Shown piece by piece: positions 1 to 9,293 of a stretch of 64,000 bases of DNA. The stretch is taken from assembly GCA_900769875.1 (NCBI GenBank), contig CAAGII010000189.1:1-64000 (forward strand). The letters run 5' to 3'. The translations under genes were made by a program, and so were the position numbers. Below the pieces are notes generated by a model, which made no database searches, had not been told where the DNA came from, and worked only from the letters and a program-made list of their open reading frames with translations. Numbering within the stretch: position 1 is the stretch's first letter; each line of letters opens with the position of its first letter. The stretch is from Clostridia bacterium (lineage in GTDB: Bacteria; Bacillota; Clostridia; Christensenellales; Aristaeellaceae).

Positions 1-1723
1 TATCGCGGCGCACGACCTCCAGGCTGGAGCGCCAGAAGTCCACGCTGCGCACGTCGATACCCACGCTGGCGGCCACATTGGCCACCGTGTCGCTGCCGCA
101 GGAGCGGAGCAGACGGCAGTATTCATCCACAAAGGCGTCGCCCTTCTCCAGATACTGCGCAAACACGCCCTTGCCAAAGAGCAGGCCGAACGCGTAGGGG
201 AAATTGTAGAAGTTCAGCCCCGAGGAGTAGTAGTGGCTCTTGCACGCCCACATGTAGGGGTGGCGCACCTGCTCGTCCAGCCCGTCGCCGTAGGTGGCGT
301 CCTGCGCGCGGAGCATGGCGCTCTTGAGTTCCTCCACGTCCATGGCGTGGTCGGCGCGGGTCTCCACAACCTCGCTCTCAAAGAGGTAGCGGCTGTAGAT
401 GTCCACCACCGTCTGCGTGGCCTCCATCAGCCCGGCCTCCAGCAGCGTCAGCTTCTCCCCGGCGCTGGCATTCTTCAGCACCTGATAGCTGAGCATGGTT
501 TCATTGAAGATGGACGCGGTTTCCGCCAGCGGCATGGGCGTGTGGCACAGCGTATCCGGCAGTCCCGCCATGCAGCGGTTGTGCCATGCGTGACCCAACT
601 CGTGCGCCAGCGTGCTGACGTCGGAGAAGCTGCCCTGGAAGTTGGTCATCACCAGGCTGCGATCCTCGGCGTGCACGCCCGCGCAGAACGCGCCGCCGCT
701 CTTGCCCTCGCGCGGATACACGTCGATCCAGCGGCTGTCGAAGGCGTGGCCGATGAACGCGGCCATGTCGGGCGTGAACTTGCCCAGCTCCTCCATCAGC
801 TTTTCGCGCGCCTCCTCGATGGTGTAGGTGCGGCTGCTTTTGCCCACGGGCGCGAACAGGTCGTAGAAGGGCAGACCGCCCTCATGCCCCAGCAGCTTTG
901 CCTTGGCGCGCAGGTAGCGGCGGAAATGCGGCAGATATTCCGAAATCGCCGTGAACATCGCGTCCAGCGTTTCCCGGTCCATGCGGCTGTTGTGCAGCGT
1001 CATGTCCAGCACCGAATCAAAGCCCTGCGCGCGGGCAAGGGTGCGCGCCTCCTGCTTGATGCTGTTCAGGCAGAAGCTCATGGGCAGCTCGATTTTGCGG
1101 TAGGCCGCCTGCTCCGCCTCATACGCGTCGCGGCGCACGGAGGCGTCCGCGTCATAGGCGAGGCCGCGCACCGCGGAAAGCGGCAGCTGCTGCCCGCGGT
1201 AGTCCACCAGCAGACTCGCGTCCAGCTTGTCGCGCAGCTGGGAGAACGCGTCGCCGCCGGAAAGCTTCATATCCAGAATCCACGGCTCAACCTCGGCCGG
1301 GATGAGGTGGCGCGTCTCGTCCTTCATTTCATGCAGCGCGAAGGCAATCGACCCGAGGTATTCCGAGCGCGCGATCACATCCTCCAGATCACCGATTGAG
1401 CCGACATAGCGCGTCACGTCCGACATGATGAGCGACAGCTCGTTCTCCATCAGCTGCAGCCGCCCCACCATCTGCATGGCGGCGGTGTTGTGCGCGTCGA
1501 CCGAAAGCGTCAGGTACGCATAGCTGCCCAGCCGATCCATCACCGTGCTTAGCTCGCCGCCCTTGCGCATCAGCGCCTCCAGCTTCTCCGTATCGCCCAT
1601 ATCGCAGGCGAGCAGCTCGCGCAGCTCCTGCGCCATGCGCCTGACCGCGTCCATGTCAGCGGGGATGCGCTCGTCCTGAAAATCCCTATACATAAAGGAA
1701 AGGTCCCATGTATGCTGATCCAT
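1..1723 (-). CDS. pepF: Oligoendopeptidase F (M3 family), 3' end cut by window
   Basis: Zinc metallopeptidase that cleaves short peptides in the cytoplasm. The zinc motif HELGH is encoded at 590-604 (residues about 374-378) and is followed by the expected downstream sequence with GLPDTLCHTPM and LFESEVVETRAD. About 574 residues are visible of a family near 600, so only the last residues are missing. The start ATG at 1723 has an AGGAGG site 8 bases upstream. It is the third gene of an apparent GntR-PHP-pepF operon, 16 bases after the PHP gene. The family assignment is secure; the physiological substrate is not visible. Confidence 0.93.
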   Translation of the reverse strand, partial: MDQHTWDLSFMYRDFQDERIPADMDAVRRMAQELRELLACDMGDTEKLEALMRKGGELSTVMDRLGSYAYLTLSVDAHNTAAMQMVGRLQLMENELSLIMSDVTRYVGSIGDLEDVIARSEYLGSIAFALHEMKDETRHLIPAEVEPWILDMKLSGGDAFSQLRDKLDASLLVDYRGQQLPLSAVRGLAYDADASVRRDAYEAEQAAYRKIELPMSFCLNSIKQEARTLARAQGFDSVLDMTLHNSRMDRETLDAMFTAISEYLPHFRRYLRAKAKLLGHEGGLPFYDLFAPVGKSSRTYTIEEAREKLMEELGKFTPDMAAFIGHAFDSRWIDVYPREGKSGGAFCAGVHAEDRSLVMTNFQGSFSDVSTLAHELGHAWHNRCMAGLPDTLCHTPMPLAETASIFNETMLSYQVLKNASAGEKLTLLEAGLMEATQTVVDIYSRYLFESEVVETRADHAMDVEELKSAMLRAQDATYGDGLDEQVRHPYMWACKSHYYSSGLNFYNFPYAFGLLFGKGVFAQYLEKGDAFVDEYCRLLRSCGSDTVANVAASVGIDVRSVDFWRSSLEVVRRD

Positions 1724-1739
1724 TGCTGTTTCCTCCTAT

Positions 1740-2552
1740 TTAATTGTGTTGACGGTCGGCGCTTGACCAGTCGTGCTCCAGATCGTCCAGCAGGCGGAAG
1801 CCCATTTCCAGCACCCGTCTGTGCCCCTCCTCCCACAGTCCGCTGTCGGAGAGCATTGCGGGTTTGTGCGCGTCCACACCCAGAATCACAGGATTGCGCC
1901 ACCGCTTCGCGCGCTCCCAGAAGGGTGTGCTCGGATAGCCGCGGGACGCGTCATGCATCACGCCGTCCAGTCCCAGCAGATTGTATTCCAGCGGAAGGTG
2001 CATTTCCGCCGCCGCCTGACAGATCATGTCCGTCGCTTCCTCGCAAGCGGCGTTGTACTCCGCGTCCGTGCGGTGGCGCATCATCAGGTCCGGGTGCGCC
2101 ACATAGAGGAACAGCCCCGTCCGCATCGCGTTCACGGTCGCCTCGGCATAGCGGCGCACGCCGTCGTCCGTCTTGCATTCCAGACCCGAGTAAACGGTGT
2201 CCTCCTCGCTGTCGCAGTAGTGCTGCCCCAGCACAAGGAAGGAAACGCCCCTGTCGCGCAGCGCCAGCAGATGATCGCGGTAGCGGGGGAAATACTCCGC
2301 CTCAAAGCCAAGCCGGACGTCAATCTGCCCGGCGTACCGCTCCCGCAGGGAGGTGACGGAGGCGATGTAGCCCTCCATTTCGCTCATGGGCATGCGAATT
2401 GGGCTGACATACCCGCTCGCAAACGGCCACGGCACATGATCGGCAAAGCCCAGCACCTCAAAGCCGGCTTTCAGCGCATGGCGCACATATTCCTCATCCT
2501 CGCCCGTCGCGTGCATGCAGCGGGCCGTGTGCGTGTGGTAGTTAACCTTCAT
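1740..2552 (-). CDS. PHP-domain phosphoesterase, histidinol-phosphatase-like
   Basis: 270-residue PHP-family metal-dependent phosphoesterase. The N-terminal HxH motif (NYHTHT), the metal-ligand region GFEAEYFP, GQHYC, AHPDLM and the C-terminal DAHKP are all present, as in HisK/HisJ-type histidinol-phosphatases. A more upstream ATG at 2567 exists, but GAGGCG lies just before the ATG at 2552, which I use. No other histidine biosynthesis genes are in the window, so the true substrate may be another phosphomonoester. It lies 39 bases after the GntR gene and 16 before pepF, so the three are probably cotranscribed. Confidence 0.82.
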   Translation of the reverse strand: MKVNYHTHTARCMHATGEDEEYVRHALKAGFEVLGFADHVPWPFASGYVSPIRMPMSEMEGYIASVTSLRERYAGQIDVRLGFEAEYFPRYRDHLLALRDRGVSFLVLGQHYCDSEEDTVYSGLECKTDDGVRRYAEATVNAMRTGLFLYVAHPDLMMRHRTDAEYNAACEEATDMICQAAAEMHLPLEYNLLGLDGVMHDASRGYPSTPFWERAKRWRNPVILGVDAHKPAMLSDSGLWEEGHRRVLEMGFRLLDDLEHDWSSADRQHN

Positions 2553-2591
2553 GGGGTCGCCTCGCATTTCTGATGATATGGTTGGGAGCGC

Positions 2592-3284
2592 TCAGTCCAT
2601 GCTCCGGTTCTGCTTCTGTGAGGCGAGCGCCGCCAGGCAGTTATCCTTGCTGCGTTCGATGTGATGACCCATCAGCTCGCGGAAGCCCTGCAAATCGCGC
2701 TTTTCCACCAGCTCCACCAGCTGATAGTGCTCCGCGTGGGCGGCGGCGAGGCGATCCTCCTGCCGGATGGCCATCGCGGAGAAGCGGCGGATGTACTCGT
2801 CCTGTCCCTCAATCACGCGCAGGATGCGCTTCTGGGCGCAAATGGCGGTCAGCTGCGTATGGAAGGCGCGGGTCAGAGGCGAGAGCGACTCGATATCGCC
2901 CGCCTGAATCAGCGCGTCCATGCCGCGCAGCTTTTCACGGAGCGAAGCGATATCCTCCGCCGTGGCGTTGCGGATGATCGCGGGGAGCGTGAGCATTTCC
3001 AGCGAATTGCGGATGGTATAGATTTCATCCACATCGTCAATGGTAAAGGCGCGCACCACCACGCCGCGGCGCAGCACATACTCCACCAGTCCGTCGCGTT
3101 CCAGCTTGCGGAGCGCCTCGCGCAGCGGCGTGCGGCTGATATGCAGACGCTCGGCATAGTCCGTTTCCACAATGCGTTCGCCGGCGGGTATTTCGCCGGT
3201 AATGATCGCGTGCTTGAGCACCTCATAGGCGATTTCGCGGATCGGGCGGCTTTCCATCATCGGCTGGAAGGTGATCTGGGTCAT
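2592..3284 (-). CDS. GntR-family transcriptional regulator (FadR/FCD subfamily)
   Basis: 230-residue DNA-binding regulator. The N-terminal winged helix-turn-helix includes ERLHISRTPLREALRKLE (about residues 45-65), the hallmark of GntR proteins. The all-helical C-terminal half with RNSLEMLTLPAII and FHTQLTAI fits the FCD ligand-binding domain. A GTG at 3296 is possible, but its ribosome site would touch the start; the ATG at 3284 is better spaced. A TTGTATACAA palindrome sits beside its own promoter, which suggests autoregulation and control of the PHP and pepF genes. The ligand is unknown; FCD members usually bind small organic acids. Confidence 0.88.
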   Translation of the reverse strand: MTQITFQPMMESRPIREIAYEVLKHAIITGEIPAGERIVETDYAERLHISRTPLREALRKLERDGLVEYVLRRGVVVRAFTIDDVDEIYTIRNSLEMLTLPAIIRNATAEDIASLREKLRGMDALIQAGDIESLSPLTRAFHTQLTAICAQKRILRVIEGQDEYIRRFSAMAIRQEDRLAAAHAEHYQLVELVEKRDLQGFRELMGHHIERSKDNCLAALASQKQNRSMD

Positions 3285-3352
3285 GAAGAGGGCCACTCCT
3301 TTCGGACTTCAAAGGGCACACACGCAGCGCAGCGCTGCATATTGTTTGCACT

Positions 3353-3390
3353 TTGTATACAAGAATAATACAAAACCGCTGCCTTGTCAA
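3353..3390 (-). promoter_or_regulatory. Promoter and GntR operator for the GntR-PHP-pepF operon
   Basis: On the minus strand TTGACA (3385-3390) and TATTCT (3362-3367) are 17 bases apart. The perfect palindrome TTGTATACAA (3353-3362) overlaps the start-point region. GTATAC-centred palindromes are typical targets of FCD-type GntR regulators, so autorepression is the simplest reading. Confidence 0.72.
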
Positions 3391-3439
3391 GCGCGCGCGG
3401 CGAAAAATCGGGCATTCCGGCGAATCGGGCGAAAAACTG

Positions 3440-3469
3440 TTACCATCGCCTCCGATTTCGTGTTATACT
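3440..3469 (+). promoter_or_regulatory. Likely promoter of recD2
   Basis: TTACCA (3440-3445) and TATACT (3464-3469) with an 18-base spacer, about 25 bases before the recD2 ATG. The -35 box is weak. Confidence 0.5.
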
Positions 3470-3497
3470 GTGTAGCATCAAGCCGCAGGAGGAAGCC

Positions 3498-5726
3498 ATG
3501 GAACGCATCGAAGCCGCCGTGCAGGGCACCATCTATCGCAATGGGGACAACGGCTATTCCGTTGTCAGCGTCCGCATGGGGCGGGACGAAATCACGGTCG
3601 TGGGCGTCCTGCCCGAGCTGACGGCGGGCGAAACGGCGGTGTTTGAGGGCGAATGGGTGGCGCATCCGCAATACGGCAGGCAGCTCAAATGCGTGTCCTG
3701 CGCGCCGCAGGAGCCCACGACGCTGCGCGGCATCGAGCGCTATCTGGGCAGCGGCATGATCCGCGGCCTTGGCCCAAGCACGGCAAAGACCATTGTGGAA
3801 TACTTTGGCACGGACACGCTGTCCATCCTCAGCGAGCACCCCGAGCGGCTGCAGGAGGTGCCCGGAATCGGCAAAAAGCGCTCCGGCATGATCGCGGAGA
3901 GCTACCGCGAGCAGCACGGCGCGCGCCATGCCATGATCTTTCTGCAGGGCTACGGCATACCGGCGAGCCTGTCGCTGCGCATCAGCAAGCTCTACGGCGA
4001 CCGCACGCCGGCCGTGATCCGCGAGAATCCCTACCGCCTGTGCGACGATCTGGAAGGCGTGGGCTTCATGACGGCCGACCGCATCGGCATGGCCATCGGC
4101 GTGGCGCAGGATTCGGAGGCGCGCATCGCCTCCGCGCTCAAGTTCACGCTGCGCGACGCGGGCGCCTCCATGGGACATGTGTACCTGCCGCAGGAGGAGC
4201 TGATTGCGCGCACCTCGCAGCTTCTCCATCTCAGGGACGAGCCGGTGCGCAACCAGCTGCGCCGCCTGATGCTCCGCCGCGAGCTCATCGGCGCGGGCAG
4301 CGGCGAGCAGACGCGCGTGTACCTGCCGCAGTACGACAGCGCCGAGCGCGAGGTGGCGCAGCGGCTGTGCGAGCTGATGATGAGCGTGGACACGCAGGAG
4401 GACGAGAGCGTCCATGCCCGGATCGACCGCTTTGCGGAAAAACGCGGCATCTGCTTCAGCGAAAGGCAGCGCGAGGCCATCGCCAGCGCCATGGAGCACG
4501 GCGTACTGGTCATCACCGGCGGCCCGGGCACGGGCAAAACGACCATTATCAACTGCATCATCCGCCTCATGGAGGGGCGCGTTCTGCTCTGCGCCCCCAC
4601 CGGCCGCGCCGCCAAGCGCATGACCGAGGCTACCGGCTGCGAAAGCCAGACCATCCACCGCCTGCTCAAATTTTCGCCTGAAAGCGGCTCGTTTACCCAC
4701 AATCAGGAGAACCCGCTCAAGGGCGAGTGCGTGATCGTCGACGAGGCGTCCATGATCGACCTGATGCTCATGCGCTCGCTCCTGCGCGCCATTGAGCCCG
4801 GCACACGGCTGCTGCTGGTGGGCGACAGCGATCAGCTGCCAAGCGTGGGCGCGGGCAACGTGCTGAGCGACATCCTGCAAAGCGGCGTGCTGCCCGCCGT
4901 GCGCCTGACGGACATCTTCCGCCAGAGCGAGAGCAGCCGCATTGTGGTCAACGCGCACCGCATCAATCGCGGCGAAATGCCGCTGCTCAACGAAAAGGGC
5001 ACGGATTTCTTCTTTGAGCGCCGCGAATGGGCCTCGGAGGCCGCCGCCACCGTGGCGCAGCTGGTCACCACGCGCCTGCCGCGCTTCCTCTCCTTTCCGG
5101 AGGAGGAGCGCCTGCGCATGGCCATCCGCTCCATTCAGGTGCTATCGCCCACCCGCAAGGGCGAGTGCGGCGTGCAATCGCTCAATGCGCAGCTGCAGCT
5201 CGCGCTCAATCCGCCCGCGCCCGACAAGCCCACGCTGCAGTTCGGTCAGACGCTGTTCCGGCTGGGCGATAAGGTGATGCAGACAAAGAACGACTACCTG
5301 CTGGAGTGGCAGAAGCCCGGCACAGGCGGCGCGGAGGGCGGCAGCGGCGTGTTCAACGGCGACGTGGGCTTCATTACCGCACTTGACCGGGAGGAGCTGG
5401 CTGTCACCGTGCTCTTTGACGACGACCGCGAGGCGGTCTATCAGGGCGCGCAGCTGGAGAACCTTGACCTCGCCTACTGCCTGTCCGTCCATAAAAGTCA
5501 GGGCAGCGAGTTTCCCGCGGTGGTCATGCCCGTGTCGGGCGGCCCCGCGATGCTGCTCACGCGCAACCTGCTCTACACCGCCGTGACGCGTGCGCGCAGT
5601 CTGGTGGTGCTGGTGGGCCGGGACGAGGTGATCCGCCAGATGGTGGAAAACGATCACATCCTTTCGCGCTACACCACCCTCTCGCAGCGCCTGCAGGCCA
5701 TGCCGGGCGTGAGGAGGCTGTCATGA
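3498..5726 (+). CDS. recD2: RecD2-family ATP-dependent 5'-3' DNA helicase
   Basis: 742-residue SF1B helicase of the RecBC-independent RecD2 type, acting in DNA repair and recombination. An N-terminal OB-like region and a helix-hairpin-helix region (EVPGIGKKRSGMI) precede the motor. Walker A GGPGTGKTT lies near residue 345, Walker B is VIVDEASMID, and LSVHKSQGSEF is in the C-terminal motor domain. The reading frame opens at 3384, but ATG 3498 has AGGAGG 4 bases upstream and begins with the family-typical MERIEAAVQG. The stop overlaps the comF start (ATGA), so the two genes are translationally coupled. Confidence 0.95.
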   Translation: MERIEAAVQGTIYRNGDNGYSVVSVRMGRDEITVVGVLPELTAGETAVFEGEWVAHPQYGRQLKCVSCAPQEPTTLRGIERYLGSGMIRGLGPSTAKTIVEYFGTDTLSILSEHPERLQEVPGIGKKRSGMIAESYREQHGARHAMIFLQGYGIPASLSLRISKLYGDRTPAVIRENPYRLCDDLEGVGFMTADRIGMAIGVAQDSEARIASALKFTLRDAGASMGHVYLPQEELIARTSQLLHLRDEPVRNQLRRLMLRRELIGAGSGEQTRVYLPQYDSAEREVAQRLCELMMSVDTQEDESVHARIDRFAEKRGICFSERQREAIASAMEHGVLVITGGPGTGKTTIINCIIRLMEGRVLLCAPTGRAAKRMTEATGCESQTIHRLLKFSPESGSFTHNQENPLKGECVIVDEASMIDLMLMRSLLRAIEPGTRLLLVGDSDQLPSVGAGNVLSDILQSGVLPAVRLTDIFRQSESSRIVVNAHRINRGEMPLLNEKGTDFFFERREWASEAAATVAQLVTTRLPRFLSFPEEERLRMAIRSIQVLSPTRKGECGVQSLNAQLQLALNPPAPDKPTLQFGQTLFRLGDKVMQTKNDYLLEWQKPGTGGAEGGSGVFNGDVGFITALDREELAVTVLFDDDREAVYQGAQLENLDLAYCLSVHKSQGSEFPAVVMPVSGGPAMLLTRNLLYTAVTRARSLVVLVGRDEVIRQMVENDHILSRYTTLSQRLQAMPGVRRLS

Positions 5727-6478
5727 GGCTGCTGCGCCTCCTTGCCGAGCTTCTGTATCCGCGCGGCGTCCGCTGCCTTGCCTGCGGCGGCATGAGTCAC
5801 GGGGACATGCTGTGCGACGCGTGCGCGCACGACATGGAGGTCTGCCGCCTTCGCCCGCCGCTCTGCCCGGTGTGCGGCTATCCGGTGCGGCGGGACGGCT
5901 GCGCCTTCTGCCGAAGGAACGGCGCAATCAGCGCCCGCTCGGTGTGGAGGCACGAGGGCGCTCCGGCGCAGCTGGTGCGCGCGCTCAAGTTTCACGCGCT
6001 GCGCGACGCGGCGCCGGCGCTCGTTGACGGTATGGCGGCATGCGCGTCGGAGCTGCTGGGGCATACCCGCGCCACCGTCACCTGGGTGCCCATGCCGCGC
6101 AGGCGCATGCTCGCGCGCGGCGTGGATCACGCAAGGCTGCTGGCGGAGGGCGTAGCTGAGCGGCTACATCTGCCCTGCGAGCCGCTGCTTGACCGCACCC
6201 GCACGCCGCAACTCACCCAGCGCAGCTCAGACAGGGCAGGCCGCATCCGCAACGCGGCGCACGCCTATACCTGCGGCCATGCCGAGGGCGCCGTGCTGCT
6301 CATCGACGATGTGCTGACCACCGGCAGCACGGCGCGCAGCTGCTGCCTGAGCCTGCTGGAGGGCGGAGCGCAATGCGTGTATGTGGTCACCGCAACGCGC
6401 TCTGTCAGACAGGGAGACGGAGGAAAGGAAGGACAACATCATGTATCAGGGAAAGCTGGTCCGTCTGCGCGCTTTTGA
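5723..6478 (+). CDS. comF: ComF family protein (phosphoribosyltransferase-like)
   Basis: 251 residues. An N-terminal zinc-finger region (CLACGG, CDAC, CPVCGY, CAFC) is followed by a phosphoribosyltransferase fold with the PRPP loop VLLIDDVLTTGSTA near residue 195. ComF proteins take part in DNA uptake and transformation with helicase partners in Bacillus; here it is directly coupled to recD2 by a 4-base overlap. About the last 25 residues run past the usual end and overlap the next gene by 38 bases, so the C-terminus is probably unconserved. Confidence 0.9.
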   Translation: MRLLRLLAELLYPRGVRCLACGGMSHGDMLCDACAHDMEVCRLRPPLCPVCGYPVRRDGCAFCRRNGAISARSVWRHEGAPAQLVRALKFHALRDAAPALVDGMAACASELLGHTRATVTWVPMPRRRMLARGVDHARLLAEGVAERLHLPCEPLLDRTRTPQLTQRSSDRAGRIRNAAHAYTCGHAEGAVLLIDDVLTTGSTARSCCLSLLEGGAQCVYVVTATRSVRQGDGGKEGQHHVSGKAGPSARF

Positions 6479-6962
6479 GCAGGCTGATCTGGATACAAAT
6501 CACGCGTTCATGAATGACTATGACACCCTGCGGGGCATGCTTTCAGGGATTCCCTTCCCTTCGAGCATCGCCGACGAGCAGCAGTGGCTCTCCCAGCAGA
6601 GCAGCTACACGCGCGGCGAGTACCAGTTCGCCGTGGAGGATGCGCAGGGCGAGCTGGTCGGGCGCTGCGGCGTGACGCGGCTGGACTGGAAGAATCGTGT
6701 GGCAGAGCTTGGCATCATGATCGGCGCGCCCTACCGCGGTCGCGGCTACGGCAGGGAAGCCATGGCGCTTTTGTGCGATTTCTGCTTTCGCGAGATGAAC
6801 CTGCGCCGTCTGAAGGTGAGCGTGTTCGCCTTCAACGAGGCCGCCGTGCGCTGCTATGAGGCGAACGGCTTTGAGCGCGAGGGGCTGCTGCGGGGCGAAA
6901 TCTACCGCGACGGCGCGTACCGCGACGTGGTGCTGATGGCGCGCATGCGCCCGGATGCGTGA
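6441..6962 (+). CDS. GNAT acetyltransferase (RimJ/RimL type)
   Basis: 173-residue N-acetyltransferase. It begins LVRLRAFEQADL and carries the acetyl-CoA loop APYRGRGYGREAM and the C-terminal signature FNEAAVRCYEANGFEREG, which resemble SpeG and RimL proteins. The ATG at 6441 has GGAAGGA upstream and lies inside the end of comF, so it belongs to the recD2-comF operon. The acceptor (ribosomal protein, polyamine or antibiotic) cannot be told from sequence. Confidence 0.88.
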   Translation: MYQGKLVRLRAFEQADLDTNHAFMNDYDTLRGMLSGIPFPSSIADEQQWLSQQSSYTRGEYQFAVEDAQGELVGRCGVTRLDWKNRVAELGIMIGAPYRGRGYGREAMALLCDFCFREMNLRRLKVSVFAFNEAAVRCYEANGFEREGLLRGEIYRDGAYRDVVLMARMRPDA

Positions 6963-6999
6963 TTTTCGGGCAAATGATGTTTTTTTGCGGTCAAATCCG

Positions 7000-7028
7000 T
7001 TGACATCCACGCCGCCCCGCGTTATGAT
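7000..7028 (+). promoter_or_regulatory. Strong promoter of aspartate kinase gene
   Basis: Consensus TTGACA (7000-7005), a 17-base spacer and TATGAT (7023-7028), about 40 bases before the start codon. I see no lysine riboswitch in the short leader. Confidence 0.82.
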
Positions 7029-7067
7029 AGAACACGCTTCAACGATATCACGGAGGATTGAATCCCG

Positions 7068-8384
7068 ATGAAAAAGATCGTCACCAAGTTCGGCGGAAGC
7101 TCCCTGGCCGACAGCGGACAATTCAAAAAAGTGAAGAGTATCCTTGATCTGGACAGCGCGCGCCGCTATGTGGTGCCCTCCGCGTCCGGCAAGCGCTTCA
7201 AGGAGGATACCAAGGTCACCGACATGCTCTACGCCTGCCAGCGCATGGCGCATGACGGCGAGGATTATCAGGAGGTCTTTGACAAGATCGCCGCCCGCTA
7301 CATGGACATCGCGGAGGAGCTGAGCCTGAAAATCGACCTGGGCGCCGCGCTGGACGAGATCAACGAGCGCATCCGCGAGGGCGCGAGCCGCGATTACGCC
7401 GCCAGCCGCGGCGAATATCTCAACGGCCTGCTGCTGGCCGATTATCTGGGCTGGCGCTTCATGGACGCCGCCAAGGTGATCTTCTTTGACGCAAACGGCA
7501 TGCTGGACGCTGAAAAGACCAACGTGGTCATGATGGCGCTTCTGGCCGACGGCGTGCCTACCGTGGTGCCCGGTTTCTACGGCTCCATGCCCGACGGCAG
7601 CGTGCATACCTTTTCACGCGGCGGCAGCGACATCACCGGAGCGATCGTCGCCCGCGCCGTGCATGCCGACGCCTATGAAAACTGGACGGACGTCTCCGGC
7701 TTCCTGATGGCCGACCCCCGCATCGTCGAAAATCCGCGGGAGATCAGCGCCATCACCTACGCGGAGCTGCGCGAGCTGAGCTACATGGGCGCGTCCGTGC
7801 TTCATGAGGACGCGATGTTCCCCGTGCACAAGGTGGGCATCCCCACCATCATCCGCAACACCAACAATCCCCAGCATCCCGGCACGCTCATCAGCCTGCA
7901 GATTCCCGCGGACCGCAATGTGCCCATCATCACCGGCGTGGCAGGTCACAAGGGCTTCTCCGTCATCAGCGTGGAAAAGGCGATGATGAACGCCGAGCTG
8001 GGCTTTGGCCGCCGCGTGCTGCAGATTCTGGAGGACTGCGGCATCAGCTTTGAGCATATGCCCACGGGCATTGACAACCTGAGCGTGGTGGTCAACAAAG
8101 ACGTGCTTGCCCCCCACCGCGAGACGGTCGTCCGCCGCATTGCGGACGAGTGCCATCCCGACACGCTGCTGATTCACGACGACATGGCGGTCATCGCCAC
8201 CGTCGGCCGCGGCATGGTCAACAACTGCGGCACCGCGGCAAGGCTGTTCTCCGCCATGAGCCGCGCGGGCGTGAACGTGCGCATGATCGATCAGGGCTCC
8301 AGCGAGCTTTCGATCATCGTGGGCGTGGACGAGAGCGATTTCGAGACCACCATCAGGGCCATCTACAACGAATTCGTCGGCTGA
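7068..8384 (+). CDS. lysC: Aspartate kinase (monofunctional)
   Basis: 438 residues. Phosphorylates aspartate, the first step toward lysine, diaminopimelate, threonine and methionine. The N-terminal signature KFGGSSLADS and the SRGGSDITGAIVA loop are those of aspartokinases. The C-terminal third (after about residue 300) carries two ACT domains (VAGHKGFSVISVEK, VGRGMVNNCGTAA) for feedback control. The gene stands alone between its own promoter and a terminator. lysA, in the same pathway, lies about 30 kb away in this window. Confidence 0.95.
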   Translation: MKKIVTKFGGSSLADSGQFKKVKSILDLDSARRYVVPSASGKRFKEDTKVTDMLYACQRMAHDGEDYQEVFDKIAARYMDIAEELSLKIDLGAALDEINERIREGASRDYAASRGEYLNGLLLADYLGWRFMDAAKVIFFDANGMLDAEKTNVVMMALLADGVPTVVPGFYGSMPDGSVHTFSRGGSDITGAIVARAVHADAYENWTDVSGFLMADPRIVENPREISAITYAELRELSYMGASVLHEDAMFPVHKVGIPTIIRNTNNPQHPGTLISLQIPADRNVPIITGVAGHKGFSVISVEKAMMNAELGFGRRVLQILEDCGISFEHMPTGIDNLSVVVNKDVLAPHRETVVRRIADECHPDTLLIHDDMAVIATVGRGMVNNCGTAARLFSAMSRAGVNVRMIDQGSSELSIIVGVDESDFETTIRAIYNEFVG

Positions 8385-8400
8385 CGCAGCCGCAGACCAT

Positions 8401-8434
8401 GGGGCGTTGTGGCATTGTCACAGCGCCCCTTTTG
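8401..8434 (+). terminator. Rho-independent terminator after aspartate kinase
   Basis: GGGGCG..TGTG pairs with ..CGCCCC around a short loop and ends in CCCCTTTT, 16 bases after the lysC stop. Confidence 0.75.
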
Positions 8435-8453
8435 ACGCGAAAGAAGGCGCGGT

Positions 8454-9215
8454 ATGCAACCTACCCTCCGGATGCTCCTCATCCTCTGTCCCTTCACCTT
8501 TCTGGCCGGCTTTGTGGACAGCGTCGCTGGCGGCGGCGGACTCATCAGCCTGCCTGCCTATTACCTCGCGGGGCTTCCGCCGCATCTTGCCGCGGGCACC
8601 AACAAGCTGTCGGCAGGGCTGGGCACGATCGCCGCATCCGGCCGCTTTATCGCGGGCGGCAAGGTGTCGTGGCGCGTCGCCCTGCTTTCAGCGCTGGGCG
8701 CGCTGCCGGGAAGCTGGCTGGGCACGACGGTGCAGCTGCACATCCCGGCGGATATGGTGCGCGTGATGATGCTCTGCGTCATTCCGGTGGTCGCCTTCGT
8801 GGTGCTGGACAAGCGCGCCTCGCTGGAGCGGAGCGTCACGCTCAAAAGCTGGCAGGAGGCGACGATCAGCCTCGCCATCGGCCTCGCCATCGGTTTTTAC
8901 GACGGGTTGGTCGGCCCCGGTACGGGAACATTCCTTATTATTATGTTCACGCTGCTGCTCGGACTGAGCACGGTGCACGCCAGCGGCACCGCGAAGCTTG
9001 TCAACCTTGCCAGCAACATGGCCGCTCTTGTGACCTACGCCATGGCGGGTCAGGTGATGTACGGGCTGGGCATTCCCGCCGCAGCCTGCGCCATCGCCGG
9101 CAACCTGCTCGGCGCGGGCATGACCATCCGGCGCGGCACAGGATTCATCCGCAAGATGTTACTCGTGGTTTTGGCGCTTTTGCTTGCCAAAATGCTTTGG
9201 GATGTGGTATCATAA
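8454..9215 (+). CDS. TSUP-family membrane transporter (TauE/SafE)
   Basis: 253-residue integral membrane protein with about eight hydrophobic segments. The N-terminal motif GFVDSVAGGGGLISLPA and the mid-protein GFYDGLVGPGTGTF are the duplicated signatures of the sulfite exporter TauE/SafE family. Members export or import small organosulfur compounds or organic anions. The substrate cannot be inferred here, because the neighbours (aspartate kinase and division genes) are unrelated. Confidence 0.88.
   Translation: MQPTLRMLLILCPFTFLAGFVDSVAGGGGLISLPAYYLAGLPPHLAAGTNKLSAGLGTIAASGRFIAGGKVSWRVALLSALGALPGSWLGTTVQLHIPADMVRVMMLCVIPVVAFVVLDKRASLERSVTLKSWQEATISLAIGLAIGFYDGLVGPGTGTFLIIMFTLLLGLSTVHASGTAKLVNLASNMAALVTYAMAGQVMYGLGIPAAACAIAGNLLGAGMTIRRGTGFIRKMLLVVLALLLAKMLWDVVS
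9184..9213 (+). promoter_or_regulatory. Possible promoter of the division cluster
   Basis: TTGCCA (9184-9189) and TATCAT (9208-9213) with an 18-base spacer, lying in the end of the TSUP gene about 80 bases before the HlyD-like gene. Confidence 0.45.
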
Positions 9216-9293
9216 TTTGTTGATACCCAGCCTGGCGCACCGCCAGGGGCCACCGTGCTGCCGCTGTGGCGGCCGAACCGTAAGGAGCAACGA

